From positions 62,001-126,000 of the forward strand of contig DAOUMV010000014.1 of assembly GCA_034408935.1 (NCBI GenBank): 64,000 bases of DNA. Direction: 5' to 3'. The number at the start of each line of letters is the position of its first letter. The first letter of the stretch is position 1. The stretch is from DAOUMF01 sp034408935 (GTDB taxonomy: Bacteria; Chloroflexota; Dehalococcoidia; SM23-28-2; RBG-16-64-32). Under the pieces are notes generated by a model that worked only from the letters and a program-made list of their open reading frames with translations, searched no databases and had not been told where the DNA came from. A program made the position numbers and the translations under genes. Of this stretch, positions 1 through 8,297 are shown in pieces.

Positions 1-43
1 AGGAGATGCCCAGGATCCCCAAAAGGGCGAACAGACGAGTCAT
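1..43 (-). CDS. 5' end of a secreted or membrane protein gene (partial)
   Basis: An ATG at 43-41 opens a minus-strand frame that runs off the left edge after 14 codons. The visible residues (MTRLFALLGILGIS) look like the start of a signal peptide or membrane helix. No clear ribosome-binding site is visible upstream. The gene would lie downstream of the hydrolase-cyclase gene on the same strand, about 100 bases after its stop. Nothing more can be said of its product. Confidence 0.3.
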   Translation of the reverse strand, partial: MTRLFALLGILGIS

Positions 44-144
44 GCCGCCGCGCAGGCGATGGCCACCGCCCCCGAACTCACAAGCCCGACCAGGGGCGAC
101 CTACCCTACCGTCCACAACTGCGCAGGCTGCATGCACGGCTCCA

Positions 145-1470
145 TCACTCCTGCCACCTGACCTCGTGCAGCCGTACCGGCTTCTCGAAGCCCTTGAGGG
201 TAGCCTCGCCCTTATCGGCGAAGGCGAAGCCCTTGCCAGCAGCAAGCTGCTGGACGACATCGGAGACGAGAATCTGTCCCGGCTCAGCGTGGTCGCAGAT
301 GCGCTTGGCCAGGTTCACGGCGGTGCCGAAGAGGTCGGCCTCCTCAGCGACGGGCTCGCCCGCGTTCATCCCGATGCGCACTCTGAGTGGCATGTCGCCT
401 TGTTCGGCGATGGCCCGCTGGACGGCGACAGCGCACTCGATCGCCCGTGAGGCAGAGGGGAAGGACGCCATGATGCCGTCGCCGGTATGCTTGGTCTCGC
501 TCCCGCCCTGAGCCTTGAGCGCCTCGCGAACGATGCTGTCGTGGGCGCGGCGGAGTTCCTGGGCCTTGGCGTCACCGAGGCGCTCAGTGAGGGCAGTCGA
601 GGACTCCATGTCGGTGAAGAGGATAGTGGCGAGGCCGGACGGGACGGGTTCAGCGCGCACTTGAGATTCAGCCTCCATCAGGAAACCGTTGATGGCATCC
701 AGCAAAGGCTTAGTGTCGCCCCACCAGGGCACATGAACGTCGCCTTCTAGTGGCTCAAGCCGGGCATCGGGAATGAGGGCGGTCATCTCGCGAGCCACGT
801 CGAATGGGCAAAGAATGTCACCTCGGCGGTGGACCACGAGCGTGGGAGCTTGCACCTCCTCCAGCACGGACGTGACATCCTGTCCGTAGTTGGCATCCAT
901 CCAAGTAACGGCGTTCTCCGCGGAAGCCGCCTCCCGCTGCAACTTCGTCAGGAAGGCCACCTGGGCGGGGTCCCCCGACGGCGCGAAGACTGAGGATATG
1001 GCCGCGGACCCGGCGCCCCATGCGGCGCGGACGAGTGCCTTAAAGGGTTCATAAACTTCCGGCCGGGGGGCCCAGCGATGGTACGATCCATAAAGAACCA
1101 GGCGGGAGACACGCTCAGGGTGGCGGGTCGCGTAGACGAGGATCGTGGGACCGCCTTCGGAGATACCCATTAAGGCGACCCGTTCTACTGCAAGCGCATC
1201 GACCACCGCCTCAAGGTCCCGCAGCTGGCCTTCCATCGAGAGGTCCGGAGCATCCCAGTCGCTCAGCCCCGTTCCACGCTTGTCCAATCGGACCAACAGG
1301 CGCGGCTCGGCGAGCCCCTGCCAGAATGCCCGCGTGTCCGCGTAATCCCACTCGACCTGGAGATGGCTCACCCAGCCATGAGCCACCACTAGCGGCGGCC
1401 CCTTGCCTGCCGTAGCGTAGGCGATTCGCACACCGTCGGAAGTGGTGCAGAAGCGAATTTGCTGCTCCAT
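145..1470 (-). CDS. Alpha/beta hydrolase fused to class III adenylate/guanylate cyclase domain
   Basis: This 441-residue protein has two domains. Residues about 10-265 are an alpha/beta hydrolase, with nucleophile elbow GISEGG, a downstream Asp (RRGD) and a late His (DVHVPWW). Residues about 280-440 are a class III nucleotide cyclase catalytic domain, with the first metal Asp in LFTDMESST, the second in KHTGDG and the motif GMNAGEP. The family makes cAMP or cGMP from ATP or GTP. In such fusions the hydrolase domain is thought to be a sensor or an independent enzyme (inference). The start at 1470 is chosen because AGGAGA lies about 9 bases upstream; an earlier in-frame ATG at 1494 would sit inside the -10 box. 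No membrane segment is visible, so it is likely cytoplasmic. No effector gene is adjacent. Confidence 0.88.
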   Translation of the reverse strand: MEQQIRFCTTSDGVRIAYATAGKGPPLVVAHGWVSHLQVEWDYADTRAFWQGLAEPRLLVRLDKRGTGLSDWDAPDLSMEGQLRDLEAVVDALAVERVALMGISEGGPTILVYATRHPERVSRLVLYGSYHRWAPRPEVYEPFKALVRAAWGAGSAAISSVFAPSGDPAQVAFLTKLQREAASAENAVTWMDANYGQDVTSVLEEVQAPTLVVHRRGDILCPFDVAREMTALIPDARLEPLEGDVHVPWWGDTKPLLDAINGFLMEAESQVRAEPVPSGLATILFTDMESSTALTERLGDAKAQELRRAHDSIVREALKAQGGSETKHTGDGIMASFPSASRAIECAVAVQRAIAEQGDMPLRVRIGMNAGEPVAEEADLFGTAVNLAKRICDHAEPGQILVSDVVQQLAAGKGFAFADKGEATLKGFEKPVRLHEVRWQE

Positions 1471-1493
1471 CGGGATGCTCTCCTGGCGGAGCA

Positions 1494-1522
1494 AGCATAG
1501 CGCTGAAGGGGGCAGCCGTCAA
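1494..1522 (-). promoter_or_regulatory. Sigma70-type promoter of the hydrolase-cyclase gene, duplicated at 3461-3489
   Basis: On the minus strand, TTGACG (1522-1517) and TATGCT (1499-1494) are separated by exactly 17 bases. The surrounding 40 bases (1487-1526) recur with one mismatch at 3454-3493, upstream of the AAA ATPase gene. The predicted leader is very short, about 17 bases, just enough for the AGGAGA site. Confidence 0.7.
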
Positions 1523-1699
1523 AGGCGGGCCAGATAGCTGCCAGAAGGTCGCCGAGCGCATGAAGGAGCCAGGAACAGCCCCTGCCCGTTTAAGGTGACA
1601 GATAGGGGAGAGGATGTCTGTAACGCCTTTGGTTGACTGTTGTTATTCAGGTAGAGCCACCGCTAGGGCCACCGCGCCAGGACGTTCGGAGGTTATAGG

Positions 1700-1984
1700 A
1701 TGCCCAGCTTGCCAAATTACCGGCCGCCAAGAATGCGCTTGCACGTCATTCTGCTCGAGGTGAGCGCCCTCATCTTGGGCCTCTCGGCGATTGCACTTTC
1801 CCGGCAGTCTACGGCGGTATGGCTGGTGGGCGTCATATTGGTCATGCTCCACACCCTTCTCTTCTACCGCCTCGGGAAGATGTCCGGACGTCTCGCCGGT
1901 GAGGGATCGCGAGACTTCTTCCGCGGCTTCAAACAGGGGCTGATGGGACGACCGGATTTCGACAGTCAGTCCGGCAGCGGCTAG
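1700..1984 (+). CDS. Small two-helix membrane protein, function unknown
   Basis: A 94-residue reading frame starts with ATG eight bases after GGAGG. It has two hydrophobic segments (about residues 13-33 and 38-57), a basic turn after the second (RLGKMSGR) and a polar C-terminus. This layout fits a small integral membrane protein. It lies alone between two minus-strand genes and faces away from the hydrolase-cyclase gene. No family is recognised. The good ribosome-binding site and the hydropathy pattern are the only support. Confidence 0.55.
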   Translation: MPSLPNYRPPRMRLHVILLEVSALILGLSAIALSRQSTAVWLVGVILVMLHTLLFYRLGKMSGRLAGEGSRDFFRGFKQGLMGRPDFDSQSGSG

Positions 1985-2127
1985 CCATGCCCACCTCGTG
2001 GACGCTATCGGGCTAGCATCGGAGCCGCCCGACTAGCGCCGCTGCCTCAACACGAATAGCTTCGTCATGCCGGGTCACCCCCGATCTGGCGCCCAGATGA
2101 GCCCGATCACCAGACCGAGGGTCAGTG

Positions 2128-3399
2128 TCACACGAAGTAGTGACTGTGCGCTTCGTCGATGGTGGAGGCAGTGAGAACTCTCTCGCCTCCCTGGTAGCGG
2201 GCGGCATCAGCTATCGCTTCGACGAAGTCGCGGGGGTAGCAACCACGCATCTCACGGATTCCCTCACCGAAGTACTTGTCCATGAGATAGATGGCGGCCT
2301 CCTCGTCGTAGGACACGTCGTTTCGCTCACACTCGCGCTTCATTATCTCCAGGAACATGGGGGCATCCGGCCCTGGAATCTTCACCTTGTAGCGAATCCT
2401 TCGCAGGAACGCATCGTCCGCCAACTGCGTCGGGGGTAGGTTGGACACGAAGACGGGGATCACGTCGAAAGGAACCTCGAACCTGGCGCCACTGTGGAGC
2501 GACAGGTTGTCGGTCTGTCTTTCCAGCGGAACAACCCATCGGTTCAGCAGATAGGCCGCATCCAGGCGCTGACGCCCGAAATCGTCGATGATGAGGACGC
2601 CGCCATTGGCCTTCATCTGTATGGGCGCCTCATAGGTCTTGTGCACCTGGTCCAGCATGAGTTCCAGGTGATTGGCGGCGAGCTCCCCCGCGGCGAACAC
2701 CGCAGGGCGCCTGATGACGACCCAACGTCGATCAGGCATCCCTCGTCCTCCTGACTTGCCGCTATCCGCGCCATCGCCATCGACTGCTTCGTGAGTGGAC
2801 GGGTCATATAGTTGAATCGTCTCCCGCATCACCTCGACGGCGTACGGGATCAGGATATGGCCGGACATCGCCCCTCCCAGCCCCTCGGCCGCGCTGGTCT
2901 TGCCGTTCCCGGAGGCACCGTACAGCAATGTGGCTCGCTTCGAGCTGACCGCTTGCCCAATGAGATCCAGCGTGCGCTGCGAAAAAACCAGGTGAGACAG
3001 ACTCTCCTCAATCTCCTGCCGCGAAAGCTCCACGTCGTGAACCGTCTGTTTTCGTACCTGCTCGATGTAGGCCGCCACCGGCACGGGCGCCGGGCCAACG
3101 TAGCCGCTCATCGCCAGTGCTGCCGCCGCTCGCTCTATTCCCTTCGAGGTGAGGGAAATCCGTAGCGTCGCTACAGTGCGTCCCGTTCCCCCCAACACTT
3201 CGCAGAGACGTTCCCTCTGCAGGAATTCCAGTAGCTCCGTCGTGGCGTTTAGGGACAAGGCGAGGCGCTTGGCGATTTCGGCCCCGTCGATGTTGCTGGC
3301 GAAGTACAGCGTCTTCAAGGCGAGATCGGCAAGAACGCCCGTGTCGAGCCCCGTCGCAGCAACCGTACCGGGAGCCGTAGGTCGTTTAATGTTAGTCAT
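2128..3399 (-). CDS. AAA-family ATPase with N-terminal winged-helix-like region
   Basis: This 423-residue protein has an N-terminal alpha-helical region (about 20-90) resembling a winged helix. An AAA module follows, with Walker A GASGNGKT (161-168), Walker B GGVLIIDDFGR, a sensor-1-like Asn in FVSNLPP and an arginine-rich segment FLRRIRYKV. It resembles predicted ATPases with chaperone activity that occur near pilus-assembly genes, but no pilus genes are in this window. The start at 3399 has AGGAG six to seven bases upstream. A longer in-frame extension to 3519 would run through the promoter and is rejected. It is transcribed from the duplicated promoter at 3461-3489 with a leader of about 54 bases. 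Confidence 0.85.
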   Translation of the reverse strand: MTNIKRPTAPGTVAATGLDTGVLADLALKTLYFASNIDGAEIAKRLALSLNATTELLEFLQRERLCEVLGGTGRTVATLRISLTSKGIERAAAALAMSGYVGPAPVPVAAYIEQVRKQTVHDVELSRQEIEESLSHLVFSQRTLDLIGQAVSSKRATLLYGASGNGKTSAAEGLGGAMSGHILIPYAVEVMRETIQLYDPSTHEAVDGDGADSGKSGGRGMPDRRWVVIRRPAVFAAGELAANHLELMLDQVHKTYEAPIQMKANGGVLIIDDFGRQRLDAAYLLNRWVVPLERQTDNLSLHSGARFEVPFDVIPVFVSNLPPTQLADDAFLRRIRYKVKIPGPDAPMFLEIMKRECERNDVSYDEEAAIYLMDKYFGEGIREMRGCYPRDFVEAIADAARYQGGERVLTASTIDEAHSHYFV

Positions 3400-3460
3400 G
3401 ACAGACTCCTTTGGCACCAGTTCGTGCAGGCACTCCCCAGATGCCCCTACCAGCGGAGCA

Positions 3461-3489
3461 AGCATAGCGCTGAAGGGGGCACCCGTCAA
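3461..3489 (-). promoter_or_regulatory. Promoter of the AAA ATPase gene (second copy of the shared promoter)
   Basis: TTGACG (3489-3484) and TATGCT (3466-3461) lie 17 bases apart on the minus strand. The block 3454-3493 matches 1487-1526 at 39 of 40 positions, while flanking sequence on both sides differs. The spacer is conserved except for one base, so a regulator may read it (inference). Confidence 0.7.
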
Positions 3490-3669
3490 AGGCATCGAAC
3501 GCTGATCGGGCGAGGACATCCGTGCCCGTCATATCGATCGCCATTTGCACGCTGGGGTGGGGCGGCCACATCCTAAGAGCCTATCCGATTCAGGCGGACG
3601 AAATCTCAGGCGCGGGTGGGCAGGACGAACCACCTGACGGTGGGACCATGAGGGCCCAGCTTCGAGCCC

Positions 3670-4056
3670 TCACACCACCGCCACCGCCTCGATCTCCACC
3701 AGCATCGCCGACTCCGCCAGGCCGCTCACCTCCACCATGCTGGCCGCGGGCTTCACCTCAGCGAACACCTCAGCGTGGGCGCGGGCCGCCTCCTCCCAAC
3801 GCCTCATGTCCGTGAGGTAGATCCGCGTCCGCACCACGTCTCGCATCGTGGCGCCCGCCTCCTCCAGCGCCCGCTCGATGTTGCGCAGGGTCTGCCGCGC
3901 CTGGGCGTAGACGTCGCCCTCACCCACCAGCTTGCCGTCGTCGCCCCAGGCGACGGTGCCCGAGACGTAGACGGTGTCACCCACGCGGACGGCGCGGGAA
4001 AAGCCGATTACGTCCTCGTACGGGCTGTTCGAGGAGACACGCCGACGCTCTGCCAT
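3670..4056 (-). CDS. RidA/YjgF-family protein lacking the usual catalytic arginine
   Basis: This 128-residue protein is the normal length for the RidA (YjgF/UK114) family, and the middle of the protein carries a VSGTVAWGDDG-like strand pair and a DVVRTRIYLTDM segment typical of it. Canonical RidA hydrolyses reactive imines and enamines such as 2-aminoacrylate with a conserved Arg in the PARSxVEV segment. Here that stretch reads PAASMVEV, so the Arg is Ala. It probably belongs to one of the RidA subfamilies that lack imine deaminase activity (inference). AGGGGG lies seven bases before the ATG. It follows the PEBP lipoprotein gene with a 15-base gap, so co-transcription with ruvB and PEBP is likely. 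Confidence 0.88.
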   Translation of the reverse strand: MAERRRVSSNSPYEDVIGFSRAVRVGDTVYVSGTVAWGDDGKLVGEGDVYAQARQTLRNIERALEEAGATMRDVVRTRIYLTDMRRWEEAARAHAEVFAEVKPAASMVEVSGLAESAMLVEIEAVAVV

Positions 4057-4071
4057 CGCGGTTCCCCCTAC

Positions 4072-4686
4072 CTATCGCTGGTAGCTGCCCACAAGCTGCG
4101 CTTCGCCAAGGATGCGGCCCTCCATGGCGTCAACAACGTCCTGCTTCGACGCTCCTGGGTCCAACTCAAGGAGGCCGTCGAGGGCGTAGAGGGAGAATCG
4201 ATATCGGTGAGGGCCATCTGGCGGCGGACAAGGGCCACCGTAGCCGATATCGCCAAAGTCGTTCTTGCCCTGAAGCCCGCCGCTCTCCGGCCGCTCCGTT
4301 TTCGCCACCCCCGCGGGCAGGCCCTCGGTGGCCGCCGGGAGGTTGTACAGCACCCAGTGCGTGAAGCTGTCCCCGGGGGCATCCGGATCATCCACTATAA
4401 GGGCGTACGATTGGGTGTCCTGAGGAGCCTCACTCCAGGAGAGGGCGGGCGAGGTGTCATCCCCGTCGCAGGTGAAAGGAGGCGGGACCGCCTCATCGGG
4501 GCCGAAGGCATCGCTGCTCAGTGAGAAGGCCACGACCCAACCCGCCGGTGTCTCCGTGACGGAAGGCGACTCCGAGGGCGTCTCGGCCCCATCGCCACAG
4601 GCCGCGATCAGGAGTCCTACCGCGAGCCAACCGCAAAGGAACCACCTGATCGCTGCCGCTGTCACCCGGTCCCGATGTCTGCCCAT
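4072..4686 (-). CDS. YbhB/YbcL-type PEBP-family lipoprotein
   Basis: This 204-residue protein has a signal peptide ending in a lipobox (LIAAC), so the mature protein is predicted to be lipid-anchored on the outer face of the membrane. A phosphatidylethanolamine-binding-protein fold follows, with DPDAPGDSFTHWVLYNLP and GYGGPCPPPDGPHRYRF, both classic ligand-pocket segments. The ligand is unknown for bacterial members. The start at 4686 follows GGGAG by eight bases and sits five bases after the ruvB stop. Another in-frame ATG at 4701 would overlap ruvB and has no ribosome site. Confidence 0.88.
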   Translation of the reverse strand: MGRHRDRVTAAAIRWFLCGWLAVGLLIAACGDGAETPSESPSVTETPAGWVVAFSLSSDAFGPDEAVPPPFTCDGDDTSPALSWSEAPQDTQSYALIVDDPDAPGDSFTHWVLYNLPAATEGLPAGVAKTERPESGGLQGKNDFGDIGYGGPCPPPDGPHRYRFSLYALDGLLELDPGASKQDVVDAMEGRILGEAQLVGSYQR

Positions 4687-4691
4687 TGGTG

Positions 4692-5723
4692 CTACTCCCA
4701 TAGCCCCTTCTGGAGCTGCTGCGGCACCTCCAGCCCCAGGTGCCCGTAGGCATGGCGCGTCGCCACCCGCCCCCGGGGCGTGCGCTGGAGAAACCCCACC
4801 TGCATCAGGTACGGCTCGTACACGTCCATGATGGTGTCCGCCTCCTCCGAGATGGAGGCGGCGATCGTCTCGATGCCCACGGGCCCCCCATCGAACTTCT
4901 CGATGATCGTGTGCAGCACCTTGTGGTCCACCTCGTCCAGCCCCATCTCGTCCACATCCAGGCGGGCCAGCGCCTCCCGGGCCACCTCCGGCGTGATCAC
5001 GCCCTCCGCCCGCACCTGCGCGTAGTCCCGCACCCGACGCAGCAGCCGGTTGGCCACGCGCGGCGTGCCCCGCGACCGCCGAGCGATCTCGCCCGCGCCC
5101 TCACCCTCGATCGGGATGCCGAGTATCGCGGCGCTCCGCGCCACGATGGCGGCGATCGCCTCCTGGTCGTAGAAGTCCAAGCGGTAGACAGCCCCGAAGC
5201 GGTCCCGAAGCGGCGGGCTCAGCATCGCGTAGCGCGTGGTCGCCCCGATGAACGTGAAGCGCGGCACCGACAGGCGGACGCTGCGGGCGCCCGGCCCCCG
5301 CCCCAGCACGATGTCCAACGCGAAGTCCTCCATCGCCGGGTACAGCACCTCCTCCGCCGCCCGCGGCAGCCGGTGCACCTCATCGATGAACAGCACGTCG
5401 TGCTCCTGGAGGTTCGTGAGGATCGCCGCCAGGTCCCCCGCCCGCTCGATCGCAGGACCCGACGTCACCCGGATAGACACCGACATCTCGTGGGCGACGA
5501 TGTGGGCCAGCGTCGTCTTGCCCAGCCCCGGCGGCCCGTACAGTAGCAGGTGATCCAGCGCCTCCTGACGTTGCTGGGCTGCGGCGATGCCGATGCTCAG
5601 GTTGTCCTTCAGTTTCTCCTGACCGATGAACTCCTCCAGCCGACGCGGCCGCAGGGTAGTGTCCAGCGCCAGGTCGTCCTCTTGGAGCTTCCCGGAGGTG
5701 ATCCGCGTCTCCGCGCTGTCCAT
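4692..5723 (-). CDS. ruvB: Holliday junction branch migration ATPase RuvB
   Basis: This 343-residue protein is the full usual length for RuvB. It shows Walker A GPPGLGKT (63-70), Walker B DEVH, the sensor segment GATTRYAML, the arginine-finger region PLRDRFG, and the C-terminal winged helix with YLMQVGFLQRTPRGR. RuvB hexamers drive branch migration of Holliday junctions with RuvA, and RuvC resolves them; neither ruvA nor ruvC is in this window. No good Shine-Dalgarno sequence is visible. It has a strong promoter at 5757-5784. It heads a likely operon with the PEBP and RidA-like genes. Confidence 0.97.
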   Translation of the reverse strand: MDSAETRITSGKLQEDDLALDTTLRPRRLEEFIGQEKLKDNLSIGIAAAQQRQEALDHLLLYGPPGLGKTTLAHIVAHEMSVSIRVTSGPAIERAGDLAAILTNLQEHDVLFIDEVHRLPRAAEEVLYPAMEDFALDIVLGRGPGARSVRLSVPRFTFIGATTRYAMLSPPLRDRFGAVYRLDFYDQEAIAAIVARSAAILGIPIEGEGAGEIARRSRGTPRVANRLLRRVRDYAQVRAEGVITPEVAREALARLDVDEMGLDEVDHKVLHTIIEKFDGGPVGIETIAASISEEADTIMDVYEPYLMQVGFLQRTPRGRVATRHAYGHLGLEVPQQLQKGLWE

Positions 5724-5756
5724 ATCTGATTCGAATAGTTGTGCTGTTTTTCGCCC

Positions 5757-5805
5757 ATTATAGCCCCCCAGGGGGGCTTGTCAAACCCCGCGTCTCGGTT
5801 ATAAT
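5757..5805. promoter_or_regulatory. Back-to-back promoters for ruvB and the small zinc-ribbon gene, with a palindrome
   Basis: On the minus strand, TTGACA (5784-5779) and TATAAT (5762-5757) are both perfect consensus boxes, 16 bases apart. On the plus strand, TTGTCA (5778-5783) and TATAAT (5800-5805) are also 16 bases apart. The two -35 boxes occupy the same bases. A perfect palindrome with 8-base arms, AGCCCCCCAGGGGGGCT (5762-5778), fills the ruvB spacer. This is a plausible operator for a dimeric regulator that would affect both directions. Confidence 0.75.
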
Positions 5806-5865
5806 CTCTCAGAACGGCATATCTTTTACATTCTTCGTGCGCCCCTACACCACGGAGGAGACGAT

Positions 5866-6075
5866 ATGCAAAACCCTGCGCGCGACGGTCACATCGAGCT
5901 GCCGCTGGAGATCCTCCCCCAAGACGTCGAGTTGTATCACCTCTGCCCGTCCTGCGGGAACCGCTATCTCCAAAGCATCAGCATTCAGGAGCTGATCGAC
6001 CGCATACAGGAAGGAAACCTGGTGGACCGCGTTCAAGGCGACATCGCGGAGGCCCCTGCGCGGCGTGACGACTGA
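5866..6075 (+). CDS. Small protein with a CPSCG knuckle
   Basis: This 69-residue protein is preceded by a strong GGAGGAG site five bases before the ATG and a near-consensus promoter 60 bases upstream. It contains a single CPSCG motif (residues 27-31) followed by a short helical region (SIQELIDRIQ). One CxxC pair can bind zinc only as a dimer or with other ligands. It is divergent from ruvB and shares its promoter region. No family is recognised. Confidence 0.7.
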   Translation: MQNPARDGHIELPLEILPQDVELYHLCPSCGNRYLQSISIQELIDRIQEGNLVDRVQGDIAEAPARRDD

Positions 6076-6086
6076 CCCGCCCCCGC

Positions 6087-8063
6087 TCACACCCCTCCCA
6101 GGCTCAGCCGCTGCTCGTACAACGAGCGCATGCCTGTGGCGCCGTGCCTGCCGGCAGGCAGGTAGCAAAGCTCGATCCCAAGCACCCGTCGCCTCTCCCC
6201 GCTGAGGCCGGCGCCCCCGTCCGTCACCTCGATCACGTCGTACAGCTCCTGGCCGCAGTTCACCGGCACCGCGATCTCCCCGTCCGCCGCAGCCAGCGCC
6301 GCCTTGCGAAGCACCGCATCGCCCCGGTCCTCCGCCTGCCCCACGCTCGTCAGGTTCAGGTCGTGCACCTGCACCAGACGGTCGTACACGGCCTCCACCC
6401 CGGGCCAGTCCAGCCGTTCCGCGAACACCTCGTCGCCGAACACCTGCGCCCGGTTCGGCTCGACCGCGCCCGCCCGATAGCGCCCGCGCAGGAGGGCGTG
6501 CTCCGCGCCGTAGGCGTAGGCGGCTGACTCCGCGGCCAGCGGCTCCTTGAGGAACGCGAACTCGCCCTGCAGGTAGACCACGTCCGGCAAGAACGCCAGC
6601 AGCCGACCCACCGCCGTCAGCCCCGACTCCCCCGGGTGCACCGTGAACGCCGGGTACAGGTTTGCCGATTCGCTGCTGCCCCCCGCCGACGAGAACTCCA
6701 GCCCGGCCCGCGCGAACAGGAACCGCAGGATCCCGAACACGTTCCTCTCCCCGGCCGCCCAGGCGTACTGCCGTCGCGCCCGCCAAGCCGCCAACAGCCC
6801 CCAGCCGTCGCTGCCGTGCAGGACGACCGCCGCCTGTCCGCCCCCGGAGACCAGCTCCACGCCGTCCACCCAGTAGGCGGGCCCGTACGACGCCTGCGGG
6901 CCGCTGCCCGTCACGTAGCCCGGGCTCACGCGCACCTCCGTGCCCGCTTTCAGCAGCGACAACTCGGTGTAGCGGCCGTCGTCGTTGCGCAGAACCAGCC
7001 GCAGCCGCGCGCCGACCGGGCGCTCCTCCGCGGCCGCCTCCAGCACGTCCGCCGTCACGTCCAGCGGCTCCGTGTCCAGAGCCGCTGTCCACACCCCCGA
7101 CGGCGCCGAAAGCCACAGCGCCGCCCCGCTATGCGCCACCGCCAGACCGTACTCGCACCCGAAGTCGAACGGCACTGGCTCCCGCCACAGGTTGTCCGCG
7201 TACGCCGCCGTCGCCGGCGAGTAGCTATGGTAGGGCCGTGAGTACGCCTGCGTCCCTGTGTACTTCTCGACGAACGTCAGGCGGAAGGTGTCGGGCCGGC
7301 CCAGGAACGGGGCCCGGAATCCCACCGACGACCCGCTGCTCGCACGCATCACCTCCGATAGGGACGACCACGCGCCCACCGGCTGCGAGAAACCGTCACC
7401 GTAGATCGTCGTCCACACGAAGCCGTTGCCGTCCGCATCTCCACCCGCTACCACTACGTTGTAGTCGGCGGCGTAGTGGCAGGCCAGGCCACTGACGGCG
7501 GCGACCGTGTTGCTCCAGGCCGTCACGCTCCCCCAGCTTCCGCTGCTGCGCTTCACCGCGTACACCGTCCCGTCGACCGAGTACACCAGCACCGCGTCCC
7601 CGTTCGACTTCACGTCGGCGGCCAGCCACGTGACGTCGCCCACGGCCGACACCACCGTCACCGGCGATCCCAGGGACGCCCCGTGGTCGCTGCTCTCCCG
7701 CGCCTTAACGTCCCGGCCGTTCGTGTCCACGTAGAACAGGAGCACGCTCGACCCCTCGCTGCACAGCGCCACGTCCGCGTCGGCGACCGCCCCCAGGTCC
7801 GTCCACGACGAGAAGTCGCTAGTCGGCCCGGGATCCGTCACCCGCTGGTAGTACAGTCGACCAGAGGCGACCCGCGCCCGCAGCAGCGACCCATCCGAAG
7901 GCATCGTCGCCGCGTGGTACCCGTCCGGCTCCGACCCGTTGTACAGCCGCTCGAACCCCAGGCGCGCTATGCCGCCGATGCAGTCGGCGACGGTGACCCT
8001 GAGGTAGGGGACGGCGGAGGTGCTGCGCTGGGCGGCCAGCAGCTCCGGCGACAGGCTGCGCAT
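6087..8063 (-). CDS. Phage tail/baseplate-tip-like protein (putative)
   Basis: This 658-residue protein has no signal peptide. The N-terminus (SPELLAAQRS...PYLRVTV) resembles the start of phage tail-tip proteins that bind other tail parts. The middle (about 80-330) contains several aromatic, Gly/Ser-rich strands, including one BNR-like element (SSDHGASLGSP), suggesting a beta-propeller. The C-terminal third is a beta-rich module that could be a baseplate or receptor-binding domain. A capsid cassette lies 6.7 kb away on the other strand, so both may derive from one phage (inference). The last residues are encoded by a palindromic repeat (6145-6160). No ribosome site is clear. A secreted beta-propeller of another origin is the main alternative. 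Confidence 0.5.
   Translation of the reverse strand: MRSLSPELLAAQRSTSAVPYLRVTVADCIGGIARLGFERLYNGSEPDGYHAATMPSDGSLLRARVASGRLYYQRVTDPGPTSDFSSWTDLGAVADADVALCSEGSSVLLFYVDTNGRDVKARESSDHGASLGSPVTVVSAVGDVTWLAADVKSNGDAVLVYSVDGTVYAVKRSSGSWGSVTAWSNTVAAVSGLACHYAADYNVVVAGGDADGNGFVWTTIYGDGFSQPVGAWSSLSEVMRASSGSSVGFRAPFLGRPDTFRLTFVEKYTGTQAYSRPYHSYSPATAAYADNLWREPVPFDFGCEYGLAVAHSGAALWLSAPSGVWTAALDTEPLDVTADVLEAAAEERPVGARLRLVLRNDDGRYTELSLLKAGTEVRVSPGYVTGSGPQASYGPAYWVDGVELVSGGGQAAVVLHGSDGWGLLAAWRARRQYAWAAGERNVFGILRFLFARAGLEFSSAGGSSESANLYPAFTVHPGESGLTAVGRLLAFLPDVVYLQGEFAFLKEPLAAESAAYAYGAEHALLRGRYRAGAVEPNRAQVFGDEVFAERLDWPGVEAVYDRLVQVHDLNLTSVGQAEDRGDAVLRKAALAAADGEIAVPVNCGQELYDVIEVTDGGAGLSGERRRVLGIELCYLPAGRHGATGMRSLYEQRLSLGGV
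6145..6160. repeat. Palindromic repeat TGCCTGCCGGCAGGCA inside the tail-like gene
   Basis: This 16-base perfect palindrome falls in the last codons of the tail-like gene and encodes part of YLPAGRH. A near-identical copy (one base changed) lies in the intergenic space at about 59180-59195. It behaves like a REP-type dispersed repeat that has entered a coding sequence. Confidence 0.6.
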
Positions 8064-8137
8064 AGCGACCGCATCCTACGCCCCGCGCCGCGCTATCTGT
8101 AAGGGGAGAGTGGCAGACCGCGCTTCCCCCTCCCGTA

Positions 8138-8159
8138 GGTCGAGGCCCCAGCCTCGACC
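8138..8159. repeat. Dispersed hairpin repeat, 9-base arms (copy 1)
   Basis: GGTCGAGGC (8138-8146) and GCCTCGACC (8151-8159) form a perfect hairpin with a four-base loop. The same hairpin lies in inverted orientation at 43856-43877. The rest of the 8064-8297 interval shows no gene. Confidence 0.7.
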
Positions 8160-8297
8160 GTCCCTTCCCGCTCAGGGCGAGCGGGCGTCTACGGCGTGTA
8201 GCCCGTATTCAACGTCAGCGGCACTGCCCTCGTGATCTCGTCAATGCGTACGCCCATCGTCCGCGTGATCCCTACGGGATCAGCAGCGCGTCAGGCT

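Noticed and set aside
3399..3519. N-terminal extension of the AAA ATPase to 3519
   Set aside because: It would run through the shared promoter; the ATG at 3399 has a good ribosome site.
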